A stretch of DNA of 64,000 nt from Streptomyces sp. NBC_00193 (GTDB lineage Bacteria > Actinomycetota > Actinomycetes > Streptomycetales > Streptomycetaceae). The DNA lies in NCBI RefSeq assembly GCF_026342735.1, contig NZ_JAPEMM010000001.1, positions 5,518,001-5,582,000 on the forward strand, written 5' to 3'. The translations under genes and the position numbers were made by a program. This document shows positions 42,581 through 50,641 of this stretch, one piece after another (position 1 is the stretch's first letter; each line of letters begins with the position of its first letter). The notes under the pieces were generated by a model. That model did not search any database and was not told where the DNA came from. It saw nothing but the letters and a program-made list of their open reading frames with translations.

Positions 42581-43030
42581 TCAGGCGGCCTGCGCGTGCT
42601 GGCGCATCTGCGGCATCACCGCGGGCGCCGGCATCCGCACGGGACGCGAGCCGGGGCCGCCGACGTGCGAGAAGGGCTGCGTCCGCCAGTCCAGACCCTG
42701 CGGAAGCGCCAGGTGGACGACGGGCTCCAGCTCCGGGGCCCCGTCGTCGCCGAAGTCGAGGGTGGGCAGCGCGTCGGAGGCGGGCCGCCCGGTGCCCGCG
42801 CACACCGTGAGCCCGAACGGGTTCCACGGGGTCAGGCAGAGGGCGTGCTCCGGCAGGAACTCCTCGTCCGCGACGAGGGCGATCGACTGACCGCAGTCGG
42901 GGCAGGTCGCGTGGTGGATCTCGAATCCCTCGGTGTCGTATTCGAGGTACTCGTCGTCGTCGGCGTAACCGCTCTCGACGATTTCCAGGGGCTCCGGTTC
43001 GATGCGACCGGCGCGCTTGGTGTTCAGCAT
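42581..43030 (-). CDS. Hypothetical protein with CPDC zinc motif
   Basis: A 149-residue protein. Acidic N-terminus (ADDDEYLEYDTEGFEIHHATCPDCGQSIAL) with a CPDCG knuckle and further Cys residues in HALCLTPWNP and GLTVCAGTG that could complete a zinc site. The C-terminal part is Pro/Gln-rich. ATG at 43030 has an AGGGGGAG site. It diverges from the Lrp-family regulator gene. Function unknown. Confidence 0.7.
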   Translation of the reverse strand: MLNTKRAGRIEPEPLEIVESGYADDDEYLEYDTEGFEIHHATCPDCGQSIALVADEEFLPEHALCLTPWNPFGLTVCAGTGRPASDALPTLDFGDDGAPELEPVVHLALPQGLDWRTQPFSHVGGPGSRPVRMPAPAVMPQMRQHAQAA

Positions 43031-43239
43031 GGATGTACTCCCCCTTGGGTGGGCCGGGCGGGCAGGTTCTTCGGCCACGGCCACCCCAAGCACTTCCCGT
43101 CGCGCGGCACGAGTAACCACATCCGGCCGCCGTACGCCCGCATACCCCTGTGGCCTTGGTCACATGCCTGCCGCAGGTGCCACCTCAATCCGTGGACACG
43201 GGTGGGCCTAAACGGTTCGGGGCCGTAAGTTGTGCGGCT

Positions 43240-43689
43240 ATGAGCGCAATGGAGGAGCTGGACCGCCAGATCGTGGATCTGCTCGTGCGGGACGGGCGGA
43301 TGAGCTACACGGACCTGGGCAAGGCCACCGGACTGTCCACGTCGGCGGTCCATCAGCGAGTACGCCGCCTGGAGCAGCGCGGGGTCATCCGCGGGTACGC
43401 GGCGGTCGTCGACCCCGAGGCCGTCGGTCTTCCCCTGACGGCCTTCATCTCGGTCAAGCCCTTCGACCCGAGCGCGCCGGACGACATCGCGGAGCGGCTG
43501 GCCGGGGTCCCCGAGATCGAGGCCTGCCACAGCGTCGCGGGCGACGAGAACTACATCCTCAAGGTCCGCGTGGCCACCCCGCTGGAGCTGGAAGACCTCC
43601 TGAGCCGCCTCCGCGCCCTGGCCCACGTCTCCACCCGCACGACGGTGGTCCTCTCCACCCCGTACGAGGCCCGCCCGCCCCGGGTGTGA
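43240..43689 (+). CDS. Lrp/AsnC family transcriptional regulator
   Basis: A 149-residue regulator: winged helix (LDRQIVDLLVRDGRMSYTDLGKATGLSTSAVHQRVRRLEQRG) and a C-terminal RAM domain with VAGDENYILKVRVATPLELEDLL. It senses an amino acid or related ligand. ATG at 43240 is preceded by TAAGTT eight bases upstream, so the transcript may be leaderless; an ATG at 43249 is an alternative. Its targets may include the amidase pair elsewhere or the divergent zinc-motif gene; not determinable here. Confidence 0.9.
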   Translation: MSAMEELDRQIVDLLVRDGRMSYTDLGKATGLSTSAVHQRVRRLEQRGVIRGYAAVVDPEAVGLPLTAFISVKPFDPSAPDDIAERLAGVPEIEACHSVAGDENYILKVRVATPLELEDLLSRLRALAHVSTRTTVVLSTPYEARPPRV

Positions 43690-43704
43690 CCCTCCGGCCG
43701 AATT

Positions 43705-43830
43705 CAGCCCCTCCGGCGTTTGAGGAGCAGGGGTCCGGGGGCTGGCCCCCGGGAACGGCGCCGCACCCGGCAACGGGTCCGGGGCGAAGCCCCGGGGAAC
43801 GGGCGAAGGGCGGGTAGGGGAACCACCCCC
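43705..43830 (+). repeat. Dispersed GC-rich intergenic repeat, single copy
   Basis: One copy of the module found at 31260-31545 and 39664-39945: CCCCTCCGGCGTTTGAGGAG at its left end, a CGGCGCCGCACCCGGCAACG middle, and GAAGGGCGGGTAGGGGAACC at the right. It directly follows the Lrp gene and may affect its transcript end. Confidence 0.8.
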
Positions 43831-43887
43831 GGCCCCTGTGCAGGGGCCGTGGTCCGCGGCGCGCGGCGCACCCGCCAGACTGTCGGC

Positions 43888-45549
43888 ATGACAGACCGCA
43901 CCGCCGACTCCGCCAACGCCGCCGGAGGCCCCCGCACCGCCGACTCCGCCCCCACCGCCGGAGGCCCCCGTACGGTCCTCCTCCGCGGCGGAGAGGTCCA
44001 CAGCCCCGCCGATCCCTTCGCCACCGCGATGGTCGTCGAGCGCGGCCACATCGCCTGGGTCGGCTCCGAGGGCGCCGCCGACGCCTTCGCGCAGGGCGTG
44101 GACGAGGTCGTCGACCTCGGAGGGGCGCTCGTCACCCCCGCCTTCACCGACGCCCACGTGCACACCACCTCCGCGGGCCTCGCCCTGACCGGCCTGGACC
44201 TGTCCACGGCCGCCTCCCTCGCCGAAGCCCTCCTGCGCGTACGCGCGTACGCGGACGCCCGCCCCGCCGACCGGGTGCTGCTCGGCCACGGCTGGGACGC
44301 CGCCCGGTGGCCCGAACGCCGCGCCCCCCGCAGGCAGGAGCTCGACGAGGCCGCCGGCGGCCGCCCGCTCTACCTCAGCCGCATCGACGCGCACTCCGCC
44401 GTGGTGACCACGGCCCTGCTCCGGCTCGTACCCGAGGTGCGCGCGGCCGCCGACGAGCCGCTGACCCGCGACGCCCACCACGCCGTACGCCGGGCCGCGC
44501 TCGGCGCCCTCACCCCGGCCCAGCGCGCCGAGGCACAGCGGGCCGCCCTCGACCGGGCCGCCTCCCTCGGGATCGGCTCCGTCCACGAGTGCGGCGGCCC
44601 GGAGATCTCCTCCCCGGAGGACTTCAGCGGCCTCCTGGAGCTGGCGCAGACCCACCCCGGCCCGCGGGTCTTCGGCTACTGGGCCGACCGGGACCTCGCC
44701 CGGGTCAAGGAACTCGGCGCCGTCGGGGCGGCCGGCGACCTCTTCGTCGACGGAGCCCTCGGCTCGCACACCGCCTGCCTGCACGCCCCGTACGCCGACG
44801 CGGACCACACCGGCACCGACTACCTCGACGCGCGGGCCGTCGCCGACCACGTGGCCGCCTGCACCGAGGCGGGCCTCCAGGCGGGCTTCCACGCCATCGG
44901 GGACGCCGCGATCACCGCCGTGGTCACCGGGGTCCGGGCCGCCGCCGACAAGGTCGGCCTGGACCGGGTCCGCGCGGCCCGGCACCGCGTCGAGCACGCC
45001 GAGATGATGACCCCGGCCACCATCGCCGCCTTCGCGGAACTGGGCCTCACGGCCTCCGTGCAGCCCGCCTTCGACGCGCTGTGGGGCGGCGAGGAGGGCA
45101 TGTACGCCGACCGGCTCGGCGCCGAGCGCGCCCGCACCCTCAACCCCTACGCGGCCATGCTCAAGGCCGGCGTCCCCCTGGCCTTCGGCTCCGACGCCCC
45201 GGTCACCCCCCTCGACCCCTGGGGCACCGTCCGCGCGGCCGCCTTCCACCACACCCCGGCCCACCGCATCTCCGCACGGGCGGCCTTCGCCGCCCACACC
45301 CGCGGCGGCTGGCGGGCCCTGGGCCGCGACGACGCGGGCATCCTCGTCCCCGGCGCCCCGGCCGACTACGCGGTCTGGGACACCGCCGAACTGGTGGTCC
45401 AGGCCCCCGACGACCGGGTCGCCCGCTGGTCCACGGACCCCCGCTCCGGCACCCCCGGACTGCCGGACCTGACCCCCGGCGGCGAATTGCCGGTCTGCCT
45501 CGCCACGGTGGTCGGCGGCCGGGAGGTATTCGTACGGCCACAGGGGTGA
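43888..45549 (+). CDS. Amidohydrolase (YtcJ-like)
   Basis: A 553-residue metal-dependent amidohydrolase. The HVH metal motif is in TPAFTDAHVHTTSAG near residue 90; FHAIGDAAI and RHRVEHAEMMTP carry later ligands, and LAFGSDAPVTPLDPW the final Asp. The N-terminal 30 residues contain a TADSA-x-AGGPR duplication. YtcJ-like enzymes hydrolyse amide or formamide compounds; the substrate is unknown. ATG at 43888 has CAGACT six bases upstream, a pattern seen with leaderless genes. Confidence 0.88.
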   Translation: MTDRTADSANAAGGPRTADSAPTAGGPRTVLLRGGEVHSPADPFATAMVVERGHIAWVGSEGAADAFAQGVDEVVDLGGALVTPAFTDAHVHTTSAGLALTGLDLSTAASLAEALLRVRAYADARPADRVLLGHGWDAARWPERRAPRRQELDEAAGGRPLYLSRIDAHSAVVTTALLRLVPEVRAAADEPLTRDAHHAVRRAALGALTPAQRAEAQRAALDRAASLGIGSVHECGGPEISSPEDFSGLLELAQTHPGPRVFGYWADRDLARVKELGAVGAAGDLFVDGALGSHTACLHAPYADADHTGTDYLDARAVADHVAACTEAGLQAGFHAIGDAAITAVVTGVRAAADKVGLDRVRAARHRVEHAEMMTPATIAAFAELGLTASVQPAFDALWGGEEGMYADRLGAERARTLNPYAAMLKAGVPLAFGSDAPVTPLDPWGTVRAAAFHHTPAHRISARAAFAAHTRGGWRALGRDDAGILVPGAPADYAVWDTAELVVQAPDDRVARWSTDPRSGTPGLPDLTPGGELPVCLATVVGGREVFVRPQG

Positions 45550-45580
45550 TCCGGGTGGCCGTGGTTCGGTGAGGGCGGCC

Positions 45581-45606
45581 GGACCCGGATAAGTTCGGCC
45601 GGGTCC
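45581..45606 (+). terminator. Hairpin terminator after the amidohydrolase gene
   Basis: GGACCCGG (45581-45588) pairs with CCGGGTCC (45599-45606) around a 10-base loop, 32 bases after the stop codon. Confidence 0.6.
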
Positions 45607-45885
45607 ACCACCGGACGTCCGAACCGGACGGAGCCGATAGCTCAGCCGCGCCCGCGCCTCGGGGGCGAGGGAAGGTTTCGCCGCAAGGGTGTCCCCCCTG
45701 CTCCGCAGGAGACTTGGGGGCGGTGGCCTCAGATCGGGGCCCTGCGGTCCAGTAGACAACGGTCAGGCGGCCCGCAGCCAGCGGGAGCCGGTCCGGCCCG
45801 AAGGACCGCGGGCCCCGATCGCTGTTCTAAAATCATCCTCTGCGACACGACGTACAGGATGTACGAGAACGCAAAAGGGGAATCA
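45607..45885 (+). other. Non-coding stretch before ppm with a second hairpin and -10-like box
   Basis: No supported gene. A compact hairpin is at 45693-45720 (CCCCC with GGGGG, inner CCTGC with GCAGG). A TAAAAT box at 45828-45833 could serve as the -10 of the ppm gene, but no good -35 is seen. Whether the hairpin belongs to a small RNA or a second terminator is open. Confidence 0.4.
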
Positions 45886-46668
45886 GTGAGCGACGGCGGA
45901 CAGCGAAGCTACGGACCGCTCGGCACGGCCTTGGTGATCATTCCGACCTACAACGAGGCGGAGAACATCGGGCTGATCGTCGGCCGCGTCCGCGCGGCTG
46001 TACCCGGGGCCCACGTCCTGGTCGCCGACGACAACAGCCCGGACGGCACCGGAAAGCTCGCCGACGAGCTGGCGGCCGCGGACGACCAGGTCCACGTCCT
46101 GCACCGCAAGGGCAAGGAGGGCCTCGGGGCCGCCTACCTGGCCGGCTTCGGGTGGGGCCTGGAGAACGGCTACGGCGTCATCATCGAGATGGACGCGGAC
46201 GGCTCCCACCAGCCCGAGGAGCTGCCCAGGCTGCTCACCGCCCTGGAGGGTGCCGACCTGGTGCTGGGCTCCCGCTGGGTGCCGGGCGGCCGGGTCGTCA
46301 ACTGGCCCAAGAGCCGCGAGTTCCTCTCCCGGGGCGGGTCCACCTACTCCCGGCTGATGCTGGGCGTCCCGATCCGCGACGTCACCGGCGGCTACCGCGC
46401 CTTCCGCCGCGAGACCCTCGAAGGGCTGGGCCTGGCCGACGTGGCCTCCGCCGGCTACTGCTTCCAGGTGGACCTGGCCCGCCGCGCGGTGCAGAAGGGC
46501 TTCCGCGTGGTCGAGGTGCCCATCACCTTCGTCGAGCGCGAGTTCGGCGACAGCAAGATGAGCAAGGACATCGTGGTGGAGGCCCTCTGGAGGGTCACCC
46601 AGTGGGGGCTCAAGGAGCACGCCGGCAAGCTCTCGGACAAGCTGACGGGCAAGCCCCGGAACAACTAG
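45886..46668 (+). CDS. ppm1: Polyprenol-monophosphomannose synthase
   Basis: A 260-residue GT2 glycosyltransferase. ALVIIPTYNEAENI at the N-terminus, ADDNSPDGTG, and the DxD-type IEMDADGSHQPEE near residue 95 define the dolichol-phosphate mannose synthase family; GGYRAFRRETLEGL follows. It transfers mannose from GDP-mannose to polyprenol phosphate for protein O-mannosylation and lipoglycans. It is the soluble form without the N-acyltransferase domain of the mycobacterial protein. GTG at 45886 has AGGGG five bases upstream and is preferred to ATG at 45859. Confidence 0.93.
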   Translation: MSDGGQRSYGPLGTALVIIPTYNEAENIGLIVGRVRAAVPGAHVLVADDNSPDGTGKLADELAAADDQVHVLHRKGKEGLGAAYLAGFGWGLENGYGVIIEMDADGSHQPEELPRLLTALEGADLVLGSRWVPGGRVVNWPKSREFLSRGGSTYSRLMLGVPIRDVTGGYRAFRRETLEGLGLADVASAGYCFQVDLARRAVQKGFRVVEVPITFVEREFGDSKMSKDIVVEALWRVTQWGLKEHAGKLSDKLTGKPRNN

Positions 46669-46773
46669 CCCGCGCCGGGACCAGAGCCCCCGCCGGGCGG
46701 TCCGGCACCCCTAGGGGATGTCCGGTACCTCCGGCTGAGGACGTCTTTACCCCGGCCCAGGCACACTGGGGGT

Positions 46774-47367
46774 ATGACGACCGGAGTTCCGACCTCTACG
46801 GCCCCCCGGCGGCGTTCGCCCGCCCGTACGTACCTTCCCCTGGCCATCGCGGCCTGGCTGATCCTGGAGATCTGGCTGCTCGGCCAGGTCGCCGGACTGA
46901 TCGGCGGCGGTGGTGTCGCCCTGCTGCTCGCGGGCGGCCTGGTGCTGGGTGCGGTGGTCATCAAGCGGGCCGGGCGACGTGCCTTCAAGAACCTGACGGA
47001 CACCTTCCAGCAGGCCCAGGAGGGCCGTCAGCCGACCCCGCCGCAGCCCGGCAAGGCCGGCACGGGCAACGGCCTGACCATGCTGGCCGGCCTGCTCCTG
47101 ATGATGCCCGGCCTGATCTCGGACGCGGCCGGCCTGCTGCTCCTGCTCCCGCCCGTCCGCGCCCTGATCGGCCGCCGGGCCGCCCGCTCCCTGGAGCGGA
47201 AGATGGCCTCCGCGCCGGCCGGCTCCTTCGGCGACGCCTTCCAGCAGGCCCGGATCCACTACCCGGACGGCAAGGTCGTCCCGGGCGAGGTCATCCACGG
47301 CGAGGTCATCCGCGAGGACGGCCCGCAGCGGCCCGACAACGGCCACCGGCCGCCGCTGACCCCCTGA
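46774..47367 (+). CDS. fxsA: FxsA family membrane protein
   Basis: A 197-residue protein with the FxsA core: YLPLAIAAWLILEIWLLGQVAG, a second helix, a cytoplasmic loop, and LLMMPGLISDAAGLLLLLPPVRALI. FxsA of E. coli modulates exclusion of phage T7; the actinobacterial function is unknown. It is 105 bases after ppm1, the usual neighbour in streptomycetes, and ends at a strong terminator. Confidence 0.9.
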   Translation: MTTGVPTSTAPRRRSPARTYLPLAIAAWLILEIWLLGQVAGLIGGGGVALLLAGGLVLGAVVIKRAGRRAFKNLTDTFQQAQEGRQPTPPQPGKAGTGNGLTMLAGLLLMMPGLISDAAGLLLLLPPVRALIGRRAARSLERKMASAPAGSFGDAFQQARIHYPDGKVVPGEVIHGEVIREDGPQRPDNGHRPPLTP

Positions 47368-47397
47368 GGGAACGGCGCGGAGCGCCGGCGCACACGG

Positions 47398-47448
47398 CGA
47401 AGCCGAGGGGCCCCACCGCACACTGTGCGGTGGGGCCCCTCGGCTTCG
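47398..47448. terminator. Perfect 24-bp bidirectional terminator
   Basis: Bases 47398-47421 pair without mismatch to 47425-47448 around the three-base loop ACT. It stands between the convergent fxsA and rbpA genes and probably ends both. Confidence 0.92.
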
Positions 47449-47500
47449 TGCTGTCTTACGGTGCTGCGGGTGCTGCTTGCCGCTGTGTGGCGTCCGGCTG

Positions 47501-47875
47501 TCAGGCGGACTTGCGGCTGTCGCGCGGATGCACGGCAATGTTCATGGCGCCGGAACGAAGGACCGCGAGCCTCTCGGCCAGCACTTCCTCCAGCTCCTCG
47601 CGGGTGCGCCGCTCCATGAGCATGTCCCAGTGCGTTCGCGCAGGCTTGCCCTTCTTCTCTTCGGGCCCATCCCCGTCAACCAGGAGTGCCATGGCGCCAC
47701 ACGCCTTGCACTCCCACTCCGGCGGAATTTCTGCCTCAACCGAGAACGGCATCTCAAATCGATGTCCGTTCTGGCATGCGTACTCCACCGCCTGGCGCGG
47801 GGCCAGATCGATGCCGCGGTCCGTCTCGTAGCTGGTAACCACGAGCCGCGTACCGCGGAGAGCTCGCTCACTCAT
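47501..47875 (-). CDS. rbpA: RNA polymerase-binding protein RbpA
   Basis: A 124-residue RbpA. ALRGTRLVVTSYETDRGIDLAPR is the N-terminal tail; the zinc site uses YACQNGHRFEMPF and WECKACGAMALL; the C-terminal RTHWDMLMERRTREELEEVLAERL is the sigma-interaction region. It binds RNA polymerase and stabilises open complexes with the principal sigma factor. A sigma-R-type promoter lies upstream, as known for S. coelicolor rbpA, so oxidative-stress induction is expected. Confidence 0.97.
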   Translation of the reverse strand: MSERALRGTRLVVTSYETDRGIDLAPRQAVEYACQNGHRFEMPFSVEAEIPPEWECKACGAMALLVDGDGPEEKKGKPARTHWDMLMERRTREELEEVLAERLAVLRSGAMNIAVHPRDSRKSA

Positions 47876-47936
47876 GAATCGTGCCTCCCGGGCTTGTCGC
47901 CCACAGGACAGGTGTCGCTGTCGTCGTCATCCGGTC

Positions 47937-47962
47937 AACGTCCGGTCGGCGGTATAGATTCC
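47937..47962 (-). promoter_or_regulatory. Sigma-R-type promoter of rbpA
   Basis: On the minus strand GGAAT (47958-47962) is followed by exactly 18 bases and GTT (47937-47939), the SigR consensus. It is about 62 bases upstream of the rbpA start. Thiol-oxidation stress should raise transcription. Confidence 0.85.
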
Positions 47963-48195
47963 CGCTCCGGGTCATGCGTCGCCCGTCGTACCGCCCCTTG
48001 TTGTACCCACCAGTGCCCGTTTTGTCACATCTGGCAGCAGATGTCACCCAACGTCTTCACTTCATAAGCACGCAGTAACGGTCCGCCTGGCAGGCCAAAG
48101 GCGTACACTACCGGCCCTTAGCTTGAACGTCGAAATTCGTTCCGAATTCGCGCGGCTGCGACCCCTCGGATCCGTCGGATGCGTCGGATCCCCGG
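47963..48195. other. Non-coding stretch between rbpA and an MFS gene
   Basis: No gene supported. It holds an inverted repeat ACATCTG (48027-48033) / CAGATGT (48038-48044), close copies CGAAATTCG and CGAATTCG near 48128-48152, and three CGGAT-type direct repeats near 48175-48195 at the 3' end of the MFS gene. Function of these is unknown. Confidence 0.45.
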
Positions 48196-49578
48196 TCAGA
48201 TCCGCTCGGGTACAGGATTCCCCGCCGCCTCCACCGCGCGCCGCACCGGCACTCGGGCGAGCAGCACGAAACCCAGTGCGAAGAAGACCACCAACGAGAT
48301 GATCGCGTCCCGGTAGCTGCCCGTGACCTGGTACGTGAGCCCGAAAACCAGCGGGCCCACCCAGCTCAGCCCCCGGTCGCTCATCTCGTACGCCGAGAAG
48401 TACTCGGCCTCCTTGCCCGCCGGAACCAGGTGCGAGAACAGCGAGCGCGACAGCGCCTGACTGCCGCCGAGCACCAGTCCGATCATCGCGGCGAGTGCGA
48501 AGAACCACACCGGGGTCCGGGCCGGCAGGAAGTATCCGGCGGCCAGCGTCAGGCCCCAGGCCGCGAGCGAGCCGAGAATCGTCCGCTTGGCGCCGTACCG
48601 GAGGGCCAGTCGGCCCATCCCCAGCGCACCGGCCACCGCCAGGACCTGAACGAGCAGGATCGCCCCGATGAGGGTGGACTGCTCCAGCTTCAGCTCCTCC
48701 GACCCGTAGATCGAGGCCTGGGAGATCACCGTCTGCACGCCGTCGTTGTAGATCAGGTACGCCAGCAGGAACGACAGGGTCAGCGGGTAGCGCCGCATGT
48801 CCTTCAGGGTGGCGACGAGCTGCTTCCAGCCGCTGACGGCCGGGGCCGCGCCCGGCTCCCGGACCACGGCGCGGTCCCGCAGCCGGCGCAGCGGGATCAG
48901 CGCGAAGGCCCCCCACCACAGGCCCGCGGAGGCCAGGCAGATGCGGATCGCCATGCCTTCGGTCAGACCGAAGGAGTCGTGGCCCATGTAGAGCGCCAGG
49001 TTCATCACGAGCATCAGCGAGCCCGAGGTGTATCCGAAGGCCCAGCCGCGCGAAGAGACCGTGTCCCGCTCGTCCGGCGTGGAGATCTGCGGCAGATAGG
49101 CGTTGTACAGCACCATCGAGACCGACAGCGAGGCGTTCGCGACGATCAGGAGCAGCCCGCCCAGCAGGTAGCGCTCGCCGGCCAGGAAGAACATGCCGGC
49201 CGTCGCCGCGGCCCCCGTGTACGCGGCCACGGCCAGCAGCGGCTTCTTGCGGCCGGTCCGGTCGGCGACTGCCCCCGCCAGCGGCATGAGCAGCACGGCC
49301 AGGATCACCGAGGCGGACACCGTGTAGGCGAAGAAGGAACCGGCCCGCACCGGGATCCCCAGCGGATGCACGAAGCCCTCGGCGTCCGCCGCGGCCTTGG
49401 CGATCGAGGTGAGGTACGGCCCGAGGAACACGGTGAGCACGCTCGCCGAGTACACGGAAACCGCGAAGTCGTAGAAGTACCAGCCGCGCTGCTCGCGCTT
49501 GCGCGCGGCCGTGGCCGCGGCCGCGGCTCTGCCGTCCTCGGCCCCCGGTTCTGCGTCTTCCGTCGTCTGCGCACTCAT
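48196..49578 (-). CDS. MFS transporter (Atg22/UMF1-like)
   Basis: A 460-residue carrier with about 12 helices. The opening REQRGWYFYDFAVSVYSASVLTVFLGPYLTSIA is the signature of UMF1/Atg22-like MFS proteins, and ADRTGRKKPLLAVAAYTG is the A-like loop. Substrate unknown, possibly amino acids. ATG at 49578 has a GAGGGGGC site. It is 68 bases after the glycerophosphodiesterase gene and probably in its operon. Confidence 0.9.
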   Translation of the reverse strand: MSAQTTEDAEPGAEDGRAAAAATAARKREQRGWYFYDFAVSVYSASVLTVFLGPYLTSIAKAAADAEGFVHPLGIPVRAGSFFAYTVSASVILAVLLMPLAGAVADRTGRKKPLLAVAAYTGAAATAGMFFLAGERYLLGGLLLIVANASLSVSMVLYNAYLPQISTPDERDTVSSRGWAFGYTSGSLMLVMNLALYMGHDSFGLTEGMAIRICLASAGLWWGAFALIPLRRLRDRAVVREPGAAPAVSGWKQLVATLKDMRRYPLTLSFLLAYLIYNDGVQTVISQASIYGSEELKLEQSTLIGAILLVQVLAVAGALGMGRLALRYGAKRTILGSLAAWGLTLAAGYFLPARTPVWFFALAAMIGLVLGGSQALSRSLFSHLVPAGKEAEYFSAYEMSDRGLSWVGPLVFGLTYQVTGSYRDAIISLVVFFALGFVLLARVPVRRAVEAAGNPVPERI

Positions 49579-49646
49579 TGGTGCCCCCTCGCTGGTCCCC
49601 GTACCGCTGCGGCCGCCGCCACCGGGCGCGCAGCCGAACGGGCCGG

Positions 49647-50417
49647 TCAGGCCCAGGCTCCGCGCCGGTCCAGCACCGTGCGCAAGATGTCGATCCGGTC
49701 GGTCATGATGCCATCGACTCCCAGGTCCAGGAGAGCCTCCATGCGTTCCGGTTCGTTCACGGTCCACACGTGCACCTGGAGCCCCCGCTCGTGGGCCGTC
49801 CGCACGAACCTGCGGTCCACCACGCGGATGCCCGCCTGGGTCTCCGGCACCTGCGCCGCCACCGCGCCCGCGCGCAGCGCGGCCGGGATCGCGTACGACC
49901 GCAGCCGCAGCCCGACCACCCCCGCCACCCCGTACGAGGTCGCCAGCCGCGGGCCGGCGATCTTCTGGGCCCGGGCGACCCGGCGCTCGGAGAAGGAGCC
50001 CACGCACACCCGGTCCCAGACCCCGGCCCGCGCGATCAGGCCGACCAGCGGGTGCACGGCGGACTCGTCCTTGATGTCCACGTTCCACCGGGCGTCGGGG
50101 AACTCCTCCAGCAGGTCCTCGAAGAGCGCGAGGGGCTCGCTGCCGCCGGCCCGGACCTCGCGGAGCCGGCTCCACGGCAGCTCGCGGATGCGCCCCTGCC
50201 CGTCGGTGACCCGGTCCAGGGTGGCGTCGTGGAAGGCGACCAGTTTCCCGTCGGCGCTGGCGTGCACATCGGTCTCGAAGTACCGGTAGCCCGCGGCGGC
50301 CGCGGCCCGGAAGGCGGCGGCGGTGTTCTCCAGCCCGTCCGCGGCCCCGCCGCGATGCGCGAAGGGGATCGGACCCGGGTGGTCGAGATAAGGGTGGGGG
50401 AGGCGTACGTGCGTCAC
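49647..50417 (-). CDS. Glycerophosphodiester phosphodiesterase
   Basis: A 256-residue GDPD. The catalytic motifs are all present: IPFAHRGGAADGLENTAAAF (HR and ENT), YFETDVHASADGKLVAFHD (ExD and H), and WTVNEPERMEALLDLGVDGIMTDRID at the end. It hydrolyses glycerophosphodiesters to glycerol-3-phosphate and alcohol with a metal ion. No signal peptide, so it acts inside the cell. It diverges from a MocR-type regulator. Confidence 0.94.
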   Translation of the reverse strand: MTHVRLPHPYLDHPGPIPFAHRGGAADGLENTAAAFRAAAAAGYRYFETDVHASADGKLVAFHDATLDRVTDGQGRIRELPWSRLREVRAGGSEPLALFEDLLEEFPDARWNVDIKDESAVHPLVGLIARAGVWDRVCVGSFSERRVARAQKIAGPRLATSYGVAGVVGLRLRSYAIPAALRAGAVAAQVPETQAGIRVVDRRFVRTAHERGLQVHVWTVNEPERMEALLDLGVDGIMTDRIDILRTVLDRRGAWA

Positions 50418-50575
50418 CGCGGCAGTATGCCCGCTGCCCGGCCCGGGCCGGGAGCGCCCCCGTGTCCGGCCGGTGAACGCCCGCCCCGCCCGGGCCCCCT
50501 GTGGCCCCCTCCCCGCTCACTCAGTGGCCCCCTGGGCCCCGGCCTCCGGCCACCCCGTGGCACTCTGGACCCCAA

Positions 50576-50585
50576 GGATCGATCC
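50576..50585. promoter_or_regulatory. Palindrome upstream of the MocR-type gene
   Basis: GGATCGATCC, preceded by CTGGACCCCAA and followed by AATGC, forms the centre of an imperfect larger inverted repeat (TGGA ... TCCA). It is 57 bases before the regulator start and could be its operator; MocR regulators often bind such sites. Confidence 0.45.
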
Positions 50586-50641
50586 AATGCCGCCCTCAAG
50601 GGGCCGGCAGGGGCCAATTTCGCGAAGGTGGACCCGAACGC

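Noticed and set aside
45630..45690. tRNA-like stretch (GCCGATAGCTCAG)
   Set aside because: It does not fold into a cloverleaf; no TPC arm or acceptor stem closes.
48196..50520. 774-residue fusion of the glycerophosphodiesterase region and MFS transporter
   Set aside because: The frame upstream of the ATG at 49578 is antisense-like to the separate phosphodiesterase frame; two genes with separate starts explain the region.
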